From: Myxococcus dinghuensis
Lineage (GTDB): Bacteria > Myxococcota > Myxococcia > Myxococcales > Myxococcaceae
NCBI RefSeq assembly: GCF_024198235.1
Contig: NZ_JAKCFB010000017.1
Span: 124,001 to 188,000, forward strand
Length of the DNA stretch: 64,000 nucleotides
Reading direction: 5' to 3'
Below the pieces are notes generated by a model. That model was not told the DNA's origin, did not search any database, and worked only from the letters and a program-made list of their open reading frames with translations. The translations under genes and the position numbers were made by a program. Below are positions 46,749 through 54,242 of the stretch, piece by piece; the stretch's first letter is position 1, and each line of letters begins with the position of its first letter.

Positions 46749-48830
46749 ATGGCCCGCCAGCCCTCCTCGCTGCGCATCGACGATCCGCCGGCCGCCGCCT
46801 CCCAGCTCGACTACGCCGCGCTCCTCAACGAGGAGCAGTTGCGGGCGGTCGAGGCGGGGGATGGACCGGTGCTGGTCATCGCCGGCGCGGGCTCCGGCAA
46901 GACGCGCACCCTGACCTTCCGCGTGGCGCGCCTGCTCGAGCGGGGCGTCCCTCCGGACGGCATCCTGCTCCTGACGTTCACCAACAAGGCCGCCCGGGAG
47001 ATGACCCGGCGGGTGGTGGAGCTGGCCGGGGGCCTCGCCGACGTGCGACGCATCCTCGGGGGCACGTTCCACCACGCCGCGCACGTCCTCCTGCGCCAGC
47101 ATGCCGGGGCGCTCGGCTACTCGGAGCGCTTCACCGTGCTGGACCGAGAGGACGCGCGCGACCTGATGGTGACGTGCCTGGCCGAGCGCAAGCTGCGCAG
47201 CGACAAGCGCTTCCCCCGGCCCGACCTGGTGCTGGACCTCGTGTCCCTGGCGACGAACCTCCAGCAGCCGGTGTCCCAGGTCCTGGTGGACCGCCGCCCC
47301 CAGCTCCTGCCCCTGGCGCCGGAGATCCTCGCCACCGCCACCCGCTACCGTCAGCGCAAGGCCCAGTTGCAGGTGATGGACTTCGACGACCTGCTGCTCA
47401 ACCTGAAGCGGCTGCTCACCGAGCACGCCGACCTCCGCGAGCAGCTCACCCACCGTTTCCAGCACCTCCTCGTGGACGAGTACCAGGACACCAACCGCCT
47501 CCAGGGCGACGTGGTGGACCTGCTCGCGGGCGCGCACCGCAACCTGACCGTGGTGGGGGACGACTGCCAGTCCATCTACGGTTTCCGGGGGGCGGACTTC
47601 TCCAACATCCTCGAGTTCCCCGAGCGCTACCCCGGGTGCGCCCGCTTCACGCTGACGCGCAACTACCGCTCCACGCCCGGCATCCTCGGGCTGGCCAACG
47701 CCTCCATCGCCCACAACACGCGGCAGTTCCCCAAGGCGCTGGAGGCCGCGCGCGCCCCCGGCCCGCGCCCCACGCGCGTCAGCACCCTGGACGCGACCGA
47801 GCAGGCCACCTATGTGGCGCGCCGCATCATCGAGCTGAGGGACGCGGGGCAGTCCCTGGACGCCATGGCAGTGCTGTACCGGGCCCACAGCCACGCCCTG
47901 GAGCTGCAGCTCGAGCTGGCGCGACAGGGCCTCGCCTTCCGGGTCCGCTCCGGCGTGCGCTTCTTCGAACAGCGCCACGTCAAGGACGTCCTCGCCCACC
48001 TGCGGCTGGTGAACAATCCCGCCGACGAGCTCGCCTTCAAGCGGGTGGTGCGCGCGGTGCCGGGGGTGGGCGCCACCACGGCCGAGCACCTGTGGACGTC
48101 GCTGCGCGCGCTCCCGGCGGGCGTGTCCCTGGCGGAGGGGCTGGCGCGGGACGAGGTCCAGGTCCACCTGTCGCGCCGCTCCCGGCCGGCCTTCGAGCGG
48201 TTCGCCCGGCTGATGGCGCGGCTGGAGCGCCCGGAGCGGTTGCGGGCTCCCGGGACGCTCATCGAGGACGTGCTCGAGGGCGGCTACGCGGAGGTCCTCG
48301 CCGCGGAGGCCTCGCCCGAGGACGGGGCGGGGGAGGACCTGCGGCAGCTCGCCGAGTTCGCCCGGCGGTTCGAGGACCTGCCCCGCTTCCTCTCGGAGAT
48401 TTCGCTGGTGGCGGAGTTCGCCGCCGAGGAGGCCCTGGGCGCGGACGCCGCCGACGGGGTCCTCACCCTCTCCACCGTCCATCAGGCCAAGGGGCTGGAG
48501 TGGAGCGCCGTGTTCGTCCTGTGGCTGGTGGACGGGCGGTTCCCCCTGTCCCAGGCCGCCCGGTCGGCGGAGGAGGAAGAGGAGGAGCGGCGCCTGTTCT
48601 ACGTGGCCGTCACCCGGGCACGGGACCTGCTGACCCTGGTTCACCCCGTGTCCGTGCTGCCCCGTGAAGGGGAGCGAATCCTCCTGCGCCCGTCCCGGTT
48701 CCTGGACGAGCTGCCGGGGGGCGAGGGGGCGCCCTATGATCGGGTCGTCCTGGCCTCCGCGGAGGCGGCGTGTCCAGGACCCCCGGTGGGGCCGGAAGGT
48801 CCCGGGACGCCCGGGCCGGAAGAGGGCTGA
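46749..48830 (+). CDS. UvrD/Rep/PcrA-family ATP-dependent DNA helicase
   Basis: The 693-residue superfamily 1A helicase has motif Q (LNEEQLRAVEA), Walker A AGAGSGKT (about residues 46-53), motif Ia TFTNKAAREM, DEYQDTN (motif II), VGDDCQSIYGFRGAD (motif III), LTRNYRST (motif IV), and motifs V-VI LSTVHQAKGLEW and LFYVAVTRARD. This order is that of UvrD/PcrA/Rep, with 3'-5' unwinding in repair or replication restart. The C-terminal Tudor-like tail of UvrD is not seen, so the exact paralogue is not fixed. The ATG at 46749 starts just before the conserved region. The Hsp70 gene follows 93 bp downstream. Confidence 0.93.
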   Translation: MARQPSSLRIDDPPAAASQLDYAALLNEEQLRAVEAGDGPVLVIAGAGSGKTRTLTFRVARLLERGVPPDGILLLTFTNKAAREMTRRVVELAGGLADVRRILGGTFHHAAHVLLRQHAGALGYSERFTVLDREDARDLMVTCLAERKLRSDKRFPRPDLVLDLVSLATNLQQPVSQVLVDRRPQLLPLAPEILATATRYRQRKAQLQVMDFDDLLLNLKRLLTEHADLREQLTHRFQHLLVDEYQDTNRLQGDVVDLLAGAHRNLTVVGDDCQSIYGFRGADFSNILEFPERYPGCARFTLTRNYRSTPGILGLANASIAHNTRQFPKALEAARAPGPRPTRVSTLDATEQATYVARRIIELRDAGQSLDAMAVLYRAHSHALELQLELARQGLAFRVRSGVRFFEQRHVKDVLAHLRLVNNPADELAFKRVVRAVPGVGATTAEHLWTSLRALPAGVSLAEGLARDEVQVHLSRRSRPAFERFARLMARLERPERLRAPGTLIEDVLEGGYAEVLAAEASPEDGAGEDLRQLAEFARRFEDLPRFLSEISLVAEFAAEEALGADAADGVLTLSTVHQAKGLEWSAVFVLWLVDGRFPLSQAARSAEEEEEERRLFYVAVTRARDLLTLVHPVSVLPREGERILLRPSRFLDELPGGEGAPYDRVVLASAEAACPGPPVGPEGPGTPGPEEG

Positions 48831-48923
48831 GGGGCGCGGGCGCCCAGAAACGCGCGCGCGAAACCGCGACGTGATACAGAGTGGAACGGGGTGCGCGTCC
48901 GTTGGCCCGTGCCCGTGAACTTC

Positions 48924-50543
48924 ATGGCGGACAGACCTCGCATCGTCGGGATTGACCTGGGCACCACGAACACGCTGGTGGCGTCCGTGCGCAACCGCAT
49001 CCCGAAGATCGTCCCCACGGACCGAGGCAACCTCATCCTGCCCTCCGTGGTGGCGCTGTCGGCCAAGGGCGACCTGCTCGTCGGTGGCGTGGCCAAGGAC
49101 CAGATGGTCACCAACCCCCGCAACACGCTGTGGGGGACCAAGCGCCTCATCGGCCGCAAGTACCACTCGAAGTCGGTGGAGGACCTCAAGGGGGCCTTCC
49201 CATACGACATCGTCGAGGGGACCAACGGCGACGCCGCGGTGATGATGGGCGGCAAGCTCTACTCGCTGCCCCAGGTCTCCAGCTTCGTGCTGTCGCAGTT
49301 GAAGACCATCGCGGAGCAGTTCCTGGGCGGCCCCATCGACGCGGCCGTCATCTCCGTCCCGGCCTACTACAACGACAACCAGCGCCAGGCGGTGAAGGAG
49401 GCCGGGCGGCTGGCGGGCTTCGACGTCAAGCGCATCGTCAACGAGCCCACCGCGGCGGCGCTGGCCTACGGCTTCAACCGCGGCCTGGACCAGAAGGTCC
49501 TCGTCTACGACCTGGGCGGCGGCACGTTCGACGTCTCCGTGCTCCACCTGGCGGGCAACGTCTTCGAGGTCCTCGCCACCGGCGGCGACACCTTCCTGGG
49601 CGGCGCGGACTTCGACAACCGCATCATGGAGTACGTGCTGGAGCGCTTCCGGGAGGAGACCAAGGTCGACCTCACCGAGAACCCCATCGCCCTCCAGCGC
49701 ATCAAGAACGCCGCCGAGGCGGCGAAGATCGACCTGACGCTCATCCCCAACGTCGTCATCGACCTGCCCTTCATCGACGAGCGCAAGGGCAAGCCGCTCG
49801 ACCTGCGCATCCCCCTGACGCGCGAGTTCCTCAACAGCCTCACCGGCGACCTCGTGGACCGCACGTTCGAGATCTGCGACCGGGTGCTGGAGGAGAAGGG
49901 CATCTCCCGCTCGGAGATCGACGAGATCATCCTGGTGGGTGGCCAGAGCCGCATGCCGCTCGTGCAGCAGAAGATCCAGGCGCACTTCGGCAAGCCGCCG
50001 CGCAAGGGCGTGCACCCGGACGAGTGCGTGGCGCTGGGCGCCGCGCTGCTGGGCGACTCGCTGGGCACCATCGACGCGGTGACGCTGCTCGACGCGGTGT
50101 CCATGCCCATCGGCTACGCGCTGCCCAACGGCCGCGTGAAGCGCATCATCGACAAGAACTCGCTCATCCCCATGGTGAAGAGCTTCCGGCTCCCGCCTCC
50201 GCGGGATCCGGGCTCGCCCTACATCGAGCTGGACATCTTCCAGGGTGACAGCGACCTGATGGTGGACAACGAGTACCTGGGCACGGTGCGAGTCCCCGCC
50301 GCCGCCGCCGGACGGAAGATCGACTTCCGGCTGACCGAGGAGTGTCTGCTCCAGGTCAACGTGGAGGAGGCCAACGGCATGCGGAAGGTCGACCTGGCCA
50401 CCCGCGACACGCCGGAGCAGCTCAAGCGCGCGCTCCAGGAAGTGGCGTCCCGCAACGCCCAGCAGCCCGCCGCCAGCGCGGGCGGCGCGAGCGACGACCG
50501 GGGCCTCTTCTCCAGCATCAAGAGCATCTTCCGCAGAGGGTAG
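48924..50543 (+). CDS. Hsp70/DnaK-like protein with short C-terminus
   Basis: This 539-residue Hsp70 homologue has a complete ATPase domain (IGIDLGTTNT-like VGIDLGTTNTLVAS, DLGGGTFDVSVL, ILVGGQSRMP) and a substrate-binding beta domain, but the helical lid is reduced to a short segment and a Ser/Ala/Gln-rich tail ending FSSIKSIFRRG, against about 610-640 residues in DnaK. It is therefore a specialised paralogue and not the main DnaK. No GrpE or DnaJ is adjacent. The ATG at 48924 or the GTG at 48915 could be the start; neither has a strong ribosome site. It is followed in an operon by an SCP2 protein (6-bp gap) and a small coiled-coil protein. Confidence 0.9.
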   Translation: MADRPRIVGIDLGTTNTLVASVRNRIPKIVPTDRGNLILPSVVALSAKGDLLVGGVAKDQMVTNPRNTLWGTKRLIGRKYHSKSVEDLKGAFPYDIVEGTNGDAAVMMGGKLYSLPQVSSFVLSQLKTIAEQFLGGPIDAAVISVPAYYNDNQRQAVKEAGRLAGFDVKRIVNEPTAAALAYGFNRGLDQKVLVYDLGGGTFDVSVLHLAGNVFEVLATGGDTFLGGADFDNRIMEYVLERFREETKVDLTENPIALQRIKNAAEAAKIDLTLIPNVVIDLPFIDERKGKPLDLRIPLTREFLNSLTGDLVDRTFEICDRVLEEKGISRSEIDEIILVGGQSRMPLVQQKIQAHFGKPPRKGVHPDECVALGAALLGDSLGTIDAVTLLDAVSMPIGYALPNGRVKRIIDKNSLIPMVKSFRLPPPRDPGSPYIELDIFQGDSDLMVDNEYLGTVRVPAAAAGRKIDFRLTEECLLQVNVEEANGMRKVDLATRDTPEQLKRALQEVASRNAQQPAASAGGASDDRGLFSSIKSIFRRG

Positions 50544-50549
50544 GAGGCC

Positions 50550-50975
50550 ATGCCGAAGTTCCCGTCGAAGGAGTGGCTGGACGAAGCTGTCCGGCTCACG
50601 AACGAGGACCCCGAGTGTGTCGTCGCGGGGAAGGGCTGGAAGGGTGACTTCGGGGCGGTGGTGGAGGCCGAGCCCGGCAAGCTGGCGAAGTCCTTCGTCG
50701 TGCATGTCGTCCCGGGCGACTGCCGCATCGAGAAGGCCCGCGTGCTCGCGGACCCGGACGACCTCGACGAGCTCGAGCCCGTCTACCTCGCGCGCGCCCC
50801 GTACACCGTCTGGAAGCAGCTCCTGAAGGGGACGCTGGACCCCGTGGAGGCGGTGCTCAAGCGCCGCATCTCCATGAAGGGCGACCTGCAGCCCCTCATC
50901 GAACGCATGAAGTACAAGGGCATCGCCGACCGCGTCTTCTCGCAGCTCCAGACGCAGTTCATCGACGAGCCATAG
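50550..50975 (+). CDS. SCP2 sterol-transfer-like protein
   Basis: This 141-residue protein looks like the SCP2 (sterol carrier protein 2) lipid-binding fold: FPSKEWLDEAVRLTNEDPE, then VVVEAEPGKLAK-like beta strands, and a C-terminal helix with SMKGDLQPLIERMKYKG, the region homologous to the SCP2 segment that lines the lipid tunnel. Length and all-alpha/beta pattern fit. Its ATG is 6 bp after the Hsp70 stop, and the GGAGG ribosome site overlaps that stop region. Lipid transfer or binding of a hydrophobic ligand is inferred from the fold. Partnering with an Hsp70 paralogue is unusual. Confidence 0.78.
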   Translation: MPKFPSKEWLDEAVRLTNEDPECVVAGKGWKGDFGAVVEAEPGKLAKSFVVHVVPGDCRIEKARVLADPDDLDELEPVYLARAPYTVWKQLLKGTLDPVEAVLKRRISMKGDLQPLIERMKYKGIADRVFSQLQTQFIDEP

Positions 50976-50989
50976 CCGGGGGGACGTCC

Positions 50990-51259
50990 ATGGGTATCCG
51001 TGAAGACTTGAAGAAGCAGGCGCTGGGCATGTCCAGCAAGGCCGTGGAGAAGCTCATGGCGGACGAGAAGCGCGCCATGGCCATCGCCAACGCCATCGGC
51101 AAGGTCCAGCGGGGCAAGCAGGCCCTGGACCGCGGGCAGGAGGAGCTGATGAAGGCCTTCCACTTCGCGCCGCGCAGCGAGTTCAAGGCCGTGGGCAAGC
51201 AGCTCTCCGGCCTCAAGCGGCGTCTGCGGGAGCTCGAAGAAAAGCTCGACGCGCTGTAG
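50990..51259 (+). CDS. Small helical protein of the Hsp70-SCP2 operon
   Basis: This 89-residue protein is predicted all-helical, with an N-terminal amphipathic helix (GIREDLKKQALGM), a middle helix, and a C-terminal coiled-coil (LSGLKRRLRELEEKLDAL). There is no signal peptide and no Cys. I do not recognise the family; phasin-like or coiled-coil adaptor proteins are possible comparisons. It starts 14 bp after the SCP2 gene and is the last gene of the operon, just before tRNA-Val. Confidence 0.65.
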   Translation: MGIREDLKKQALGMSSKAVEKLMADEKRAMAIANAIGKVQRGKQALDRGQEELMKAFHFAPRSEFKAVGKQLSGLKRRLRELEEKLDAL

Positions 51260-51270
51260 TCGAAAATGCG

Positions 51271-51308
51271 TTGACACCCGCGGGGGCAAAGTGGCATTTA
51301 CCCCCGCG
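51271..51308 (+). promoter_or_regulatory. Promoter of tRNA-Val with overlapping inverted repeat
   Basis: A perfect -35 TTGACA lies at 51271-51276; 17 bp later is GCATTT (51294-51299), a weak -10. An 8-bp inverted repeat CGCGGGGG (51279-51286)/CCCCCGCG (51301-51308) surrounds the -10 region and may double as a terminator for the operon upstream. Confidence 0.5.
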
Positions 51309-51338
51309 TTCGTCGCGACTCGGTGGCACACGAAGCGC

Positions 51339-51410
51339 GGGCGTATAGCTCAGCGGTAGAGCACTGCCTTCACACGGCAGGGGTCGCAGGTTCAAACCCT
51401 GCTGCGCCCA
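51339..51410 (+). tRNA. tRNA-Val (anticodon CAC)
   Basis: The 72-nt cloverleaf is complete: acceptor GGGCGTA (51339-51345) pairs with TGCGCCC (51403-51409) with one G-U, D arm GCTCAGCGGTAGAGC, anticodon stem CTGCC/GGCAG around loop TTCACAC (anticodon CAC, reading valine GUG), variable loop of 5, and T arm GCAGG-TTCAAAC-CCTGC. The discriminator is A, and CCA is not encoded. It has its own promoter and a strong terminator downstream. Confidence 0.97.
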
Positions 51411-51415
51411 ACGAA

Positions 51416-51468
51416 GAAGAGGCCGTGAGTCCGGGAGAAATCCCAAGACTCACGGCCTCTTCGCTTTT
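51416..51468. terminator. Strong intrinsic terminator after tRNA-Val
   Basis: A 16-bp perfect stem pairs GAAGAGGCCGTGAGTC (51416-51431) with its complement at 51447-51462; the inside forms a GGGA-GAAA-TCCC tetraloop hairpin. On the plus strand it is followed by GCTTTTCT. It probably ends the tRNA transcript and, read from the other side, that of the convergent terC. Confidence 0.85.
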
Positions 51469-51558
51469 CTGGGCTCGGCGCCCCTTCGTCCCTGGAACGA
51501 CAGCGGGGCGACGGGAGTGCTCCCGCCGCCCCGGACGTCCTCGCCCACCGTCGAAACG

Positions 51559-52536
51559 TCAGCCCTCGGCCTTGGACAGCGGCTCACCCTGTGCGGGCGC
51601 GGCCGGCGGCGCGTTGCGGGCCTTGATGAGGGACGCGACGATGCTGCTGCCCAGCAGGGCGGCGATGACGCCCAAAGACACCGCCGGGTGGAGCTTCACG
51701 AAGTCGACGAGCGCCATCTTCGCGCCCACGAAGACGAGCACGCCCGCCAGGCCCACCTTCAGGTAGCTGAACTTCTCCACCGCCCCGGCCAGCAGGAAGA
51801 ACAGCGAGCGCAGGCCGAGGATGGCGAAGATGTTGGACGTGAAGACGATGAAGGGATCCCGCGTCACCGCGAAGATGGCCGGGATGGAGTCGAGCGCGAA
51901 CAGGATGTCCGACGCCTCCACCAGGATGAGCGCCATCAACAGCGGCGTGGCCAGCCGGCGCCCGTTCTCCTTCGTGAAGAAGTGATGCCCGTCGAAGCGG
52001 GGGGTGGACGGAATCGTCCGCCGCACCAGCCGCATCACCGCGCTCTCCTCCGGGTGGTCCTCCTTGTTGCGCTGGATGAAGAGCTTCAGCCCCGTGAGGA
52101 TGAGGAACGCGCCGAAGACGTAGATGAGCCAGTGGAAGCGCTCCAGCATCGCCACGCCGGCGAAGATCATGATGGCGCGCAGCACCAGCGCGCTGAGGAT
52201 GCCCCAGAAGAGCACCCGGTGCTGGTACAGGGCCGGAATCCGCAGCGACGAGAAGATGACGACGAAGACGAAGATGTTGTCGACGGAGAGCGACTTCTCG
52301 ATGAGGTAGCCGGTCAGGAACTCCACGCCGGGCCCCGCGCCGAACTTCCACCACAAGCCCGCGTTGAAGAGCAGCGCCAGGCTGATCCACACCGTGCTCC
52401 AGCCCAGCGCCTCCTTGAAGCCCACCGTGTGTGCCTTGCGGTGGAACACGCCCAGGTCGAGCGCCAGCATGGCGATGACGAAGGCGATGAAGCCCAACCA
52501 CAGCGCGGGACTGCCCACCGTTCCTAGAGAATCCAT
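51559..52536 (-). CDS. TerC-family integral membrane protein
   Basis: This 325-residue protein has about nine hydrophobic membrane helices and the TerC/Alx motifs: EKSLSVDNIFVFVVIF (acidic SLSVDN), the second acidic ILVEASDILFALDSIPAIFAVT, and a cytoplasmic loop with ENGRRLATPL. TerC/Alx/MeeF proteins are linked to tellurite resistance, manganese export and metalation of secreted proteins. The ATG at 52536 fits the first membrane helix. The 336-bp gap upstream does not show a convincing manganese riboswitch (yybP-ykoY), although it has a stable hairpin. The metal is therefore not predicted from context. Confidence 0.93.
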   Translation of the reverse strand: MDSLGTVGSPALWLGFIAFVIAMLALDLGVFHRKAHTVGFKEALGWSTVWISLALLFNAGLWWKFGAGPGVEFLTGYLIEKSLSVDNIFVFVVIFSSLRIPALYQHRVLFWGILSALVLRAIMIFAGVAMLERFHWLIYVFGAFLILTGLKLFIQRNKEDHPEESAVMRLVRRTIPSTPRFDGHHFFTKENGRRLATPLLMALILVEASDILFALDSIPAIFAVTRDPFIVFTSNIFAILGLRSLFFLLAGAVEKFSYLKVGLAGVLVFVGAKMALVDFVKLHPAVSLGVIAALLGSSIVASLIKARNAPPAAPAQGEPLSKAEG

Positions 52537-52872
52537 GAGTGGGGCTCAGATAAGAGTCCGCTATCTCTTCGACAAATAGGGTTTCCAGGGGCGCTCCATC
52601 GAAAAAACCGAAGGATGGGGTGTCGCACCCCTCCTGGCCGGTCCACGAGCGGCCCTGGGAGCGGCGCGCGGGTGGCCTTCCCTGGGTTGGGGAAGGGTTG
52701 CGCGCGAGGGGTGGTTGGGCCCCCACCGGTTGAAACCTGACAGTCCACCGGCTCGACGAGACCAACCAGGCGTTCGCGCCCCGGGGCATTGCTGGCCCTG
52801 AGCGGCGTGGGCGCGGTGAGGCCCCGCCCGCGATGGGCGTGCGTGGGGCCCGCTCCTCTCGTGGCCCCCTGA
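52537..52872. other. Divergent intergenic region upstream of terC and a lipoprotein gene
   Basis: No gene is seen in these 336 bp. The best structure is a GGGGTG/CACCCC triloop hairpin at 52617-52631, followed on the minus strand after nine bases by six T (52602-52607). It could act as a leader terminator for terC. The strand also carries a CCATC/GATGG pairing that would exclude it. Confidence 0.4.
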
Positions 52873-54009
52873 ATGAAGGACCCCCGCTTGACCCGGAACC
52901 GACTCCTCGCCTCGCTTTGCGGCGCCTTGTTGGCGCTGTCCGCCTCCGGTTGCAACGCCGACACGGGCTCCGGCGACTCGGCCACGCCCGAGCCGGCCCC
53001 TCCGTCCACCGAGCAGCCGCAGGTCCCCTCGACCCCCGAGACGACCCCCCCGGAGACCACGACCCCCGAGACGACTCCCCCCGAGACGACTCCCCCCGAG
53101 ACGACTCCCCCAGAGACGACTCCTCCAGAGACGACTCCTCCGGAGACCACCCCCCCCGAGACGACTCCCCCGGAGACGACTCCTCCGGTGATCGTCACGC
53201 CCGAGCCCACGCCGGACCCGACGCCGAGCCCCGCGAAGGTGGACCGCTTCGGCGTGACGATGCTCTATCCGACGAAGTCGGGTGGGGAGACGTGGGCGCT
53301 CTCGGACAACCCCACGTCCGACCCGCGGTTCGATCCTCAGAACACCATCACCCGCAACGCGGATGGCTCCTGGAAGATGAAGAGCAACCAGGTGCGCATG
53401 GGCGTCACCACGTCCACGGGCTACTCGGCCGCGAAGATCCCCACGTATGACCGCGACGTGCTGGCCAGCCGCGGCTACATGCAGTCGCCCAACGACTGGA
53501 AGAACGTGGAGATGACGGGCTTCGTGAAGCTCAACGCCACGTCGGACACCACGGACAACTTCGACTGGTACGCCCGCGGCGGCAAGCACAACGACAAGAA
53601 CTCCGGCTGCGAGGGCAGCAGCTACAAGGCGGGTCTGCACTACGATGGCCGCGCGCGCTGGCAGAAGGAGACGTGGCACGTGTCGTACGAGCAGGCGCCG
53701 TACAAGCCCGCGACCTCGGCGCTCAAGGGCCGTTGGGTGGGCTTCAAGGCGGTGATGCGCAACACCACCGTCAACGGCAAGGAGGCCGTGCGGCTGGAGA
53801 TGTACGTGAACGAGAACGCGGACAAGGTCACCTGGAAGAAGGTGGATGACCGCGTGGACGCGGGGGACTGGGGCGGTGATGCCCAGCACTGCGGCGGCTC
53901 CACCGGCCCCATGCCCATCACCTGGGGTGGGCCCATCGCCACGTTCCGTTGGGACAGCGCCTCGGACGCGGACTTCAAGTGGCTGTCCGTGCGCGAAATC
54001 CAGCCTTGA
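52873..54009 (+). CDS. Lipoprotein with PETTP tandem repeats and a jelly-roll-like C-terminal domain
   Basis: The 378-residue protein has a signal peptide with lipobox SASGC (Cys at about residue 27), a Thr/Pro/Glu stalk with ten PETTP-type units (residues about 55-104), and a C-terminal domain of about 250 residues. That domain contains DWKNVEMTGFVKLN, FDWYARGGKHNDKNSGCEG, WHVSYEQAPYKPATS and a final ATFRWDSASDADFKWLSVREIQP pattern, and looks like a concanavalin-type beta sandwich, similar to secreted proteins I recall from Nitrososphaerota and other microbes. The ATG at 52873 has no ribosome site. An in-frame TTG at 52888 follows GAAGGA at a good distance and may be the true start. Function is unknown; carbohydrate binding or a lyase role is possible. 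Confidence 0.78.
   Translation: MKDPRLTRNRLLASLCGALLALSASGCNADTGSGDSATPEPAPPSTEQPQVPSTPETTPPETTTPETTPPETTPPETTPPETTPPETTPPETTPPETTPPETTPPVIVTPEPTPDPTPSPAKVDRFGVTMLYPTKSGGETWALSDNPTSDPRFDPQNTITRNADGSWKMKSNQVRMGVTTSTGYSAAKIPTYDRDVLASRGYMQSPNDWKNVEMTGFVKLNATSDTTDNFDWYARGGKHNDKNSGCEGSSYKAGLHYDGRARWQKETWHVSYEQAPYKPATSALKGRWVGFKAVMRNTTVNGKEAVRLEMYVNENADKVTWKKVDDRVDAGDWGGDAQHCGGSTGPMPITWGGPIATFRWDSASDADFKWLSVREIQP
53035..53184 (+). repeat. PETTP coding repeat, 15-bp unit, ten copies
   Basis: Ten imperfect copies of CCC-GAG-ACG-ACT-CCC and variants encode a Pro/Glu/Thr stalk. A change of copy number would keep the reading frame. It separates the lipid anchor from the folded domain. Confidence 0.9.
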
Positions 54010-54242
54010 TGGACGCATGAAGTCGTGAGGGCGCGGGGGGCATGGGCGCCTCCCGCGCCCTCGTCATTTCGACGGCCGCGCGCGCGGTGTCGCCGCTCGC
54101 ACGGGGGCTCGCACCCCGAGGCAGGTGGCCGGTGCCCGTGGTGGTTCCCAGCCTTCCTCGCGCCGTCGAGGCCGGGAGTGGCCGGAGGGACGGGCCGGAC
54201 GCGGCGCTCCTGCTGGTCCGCTTCGCACGAGGGCCGACCTTC

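Noticed and set aside
48924-50543. Identification of the Hsp70 gene as sglK of Myxococcus xanthus
   Set aside because: The sglK locus as I recall it is next to a grpE-like gene, which is missing here; myxobacteria have many Hsp70 paralogues.
46518-50705. Very long open frame on the minus strand (about 1400 codons), and similar ones at 15.9-18.7 kb and 11.8-14.6 kb
   Set aside because: They lie antisense to helicase, Hsp70, RecG and kinase genes with clear motifs. High GC at third positions makes such frames common, and their translations are low-complexity Arg/His/Gly-rich.
52537-52872. yybP-ykoY manganese riboswitch upstream of terC
   Set aside because: The conserved internal-loop sequences of that riboswitch could not be found on the minus strand; only generic hairpins are present.
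53035-53184. 15-bp repeats as a possible intergenic minisatellite or binding-site array
   Set aside because: They are in frame within a lipoprotein gene and code for a Pro/Glu/Thr stalk.
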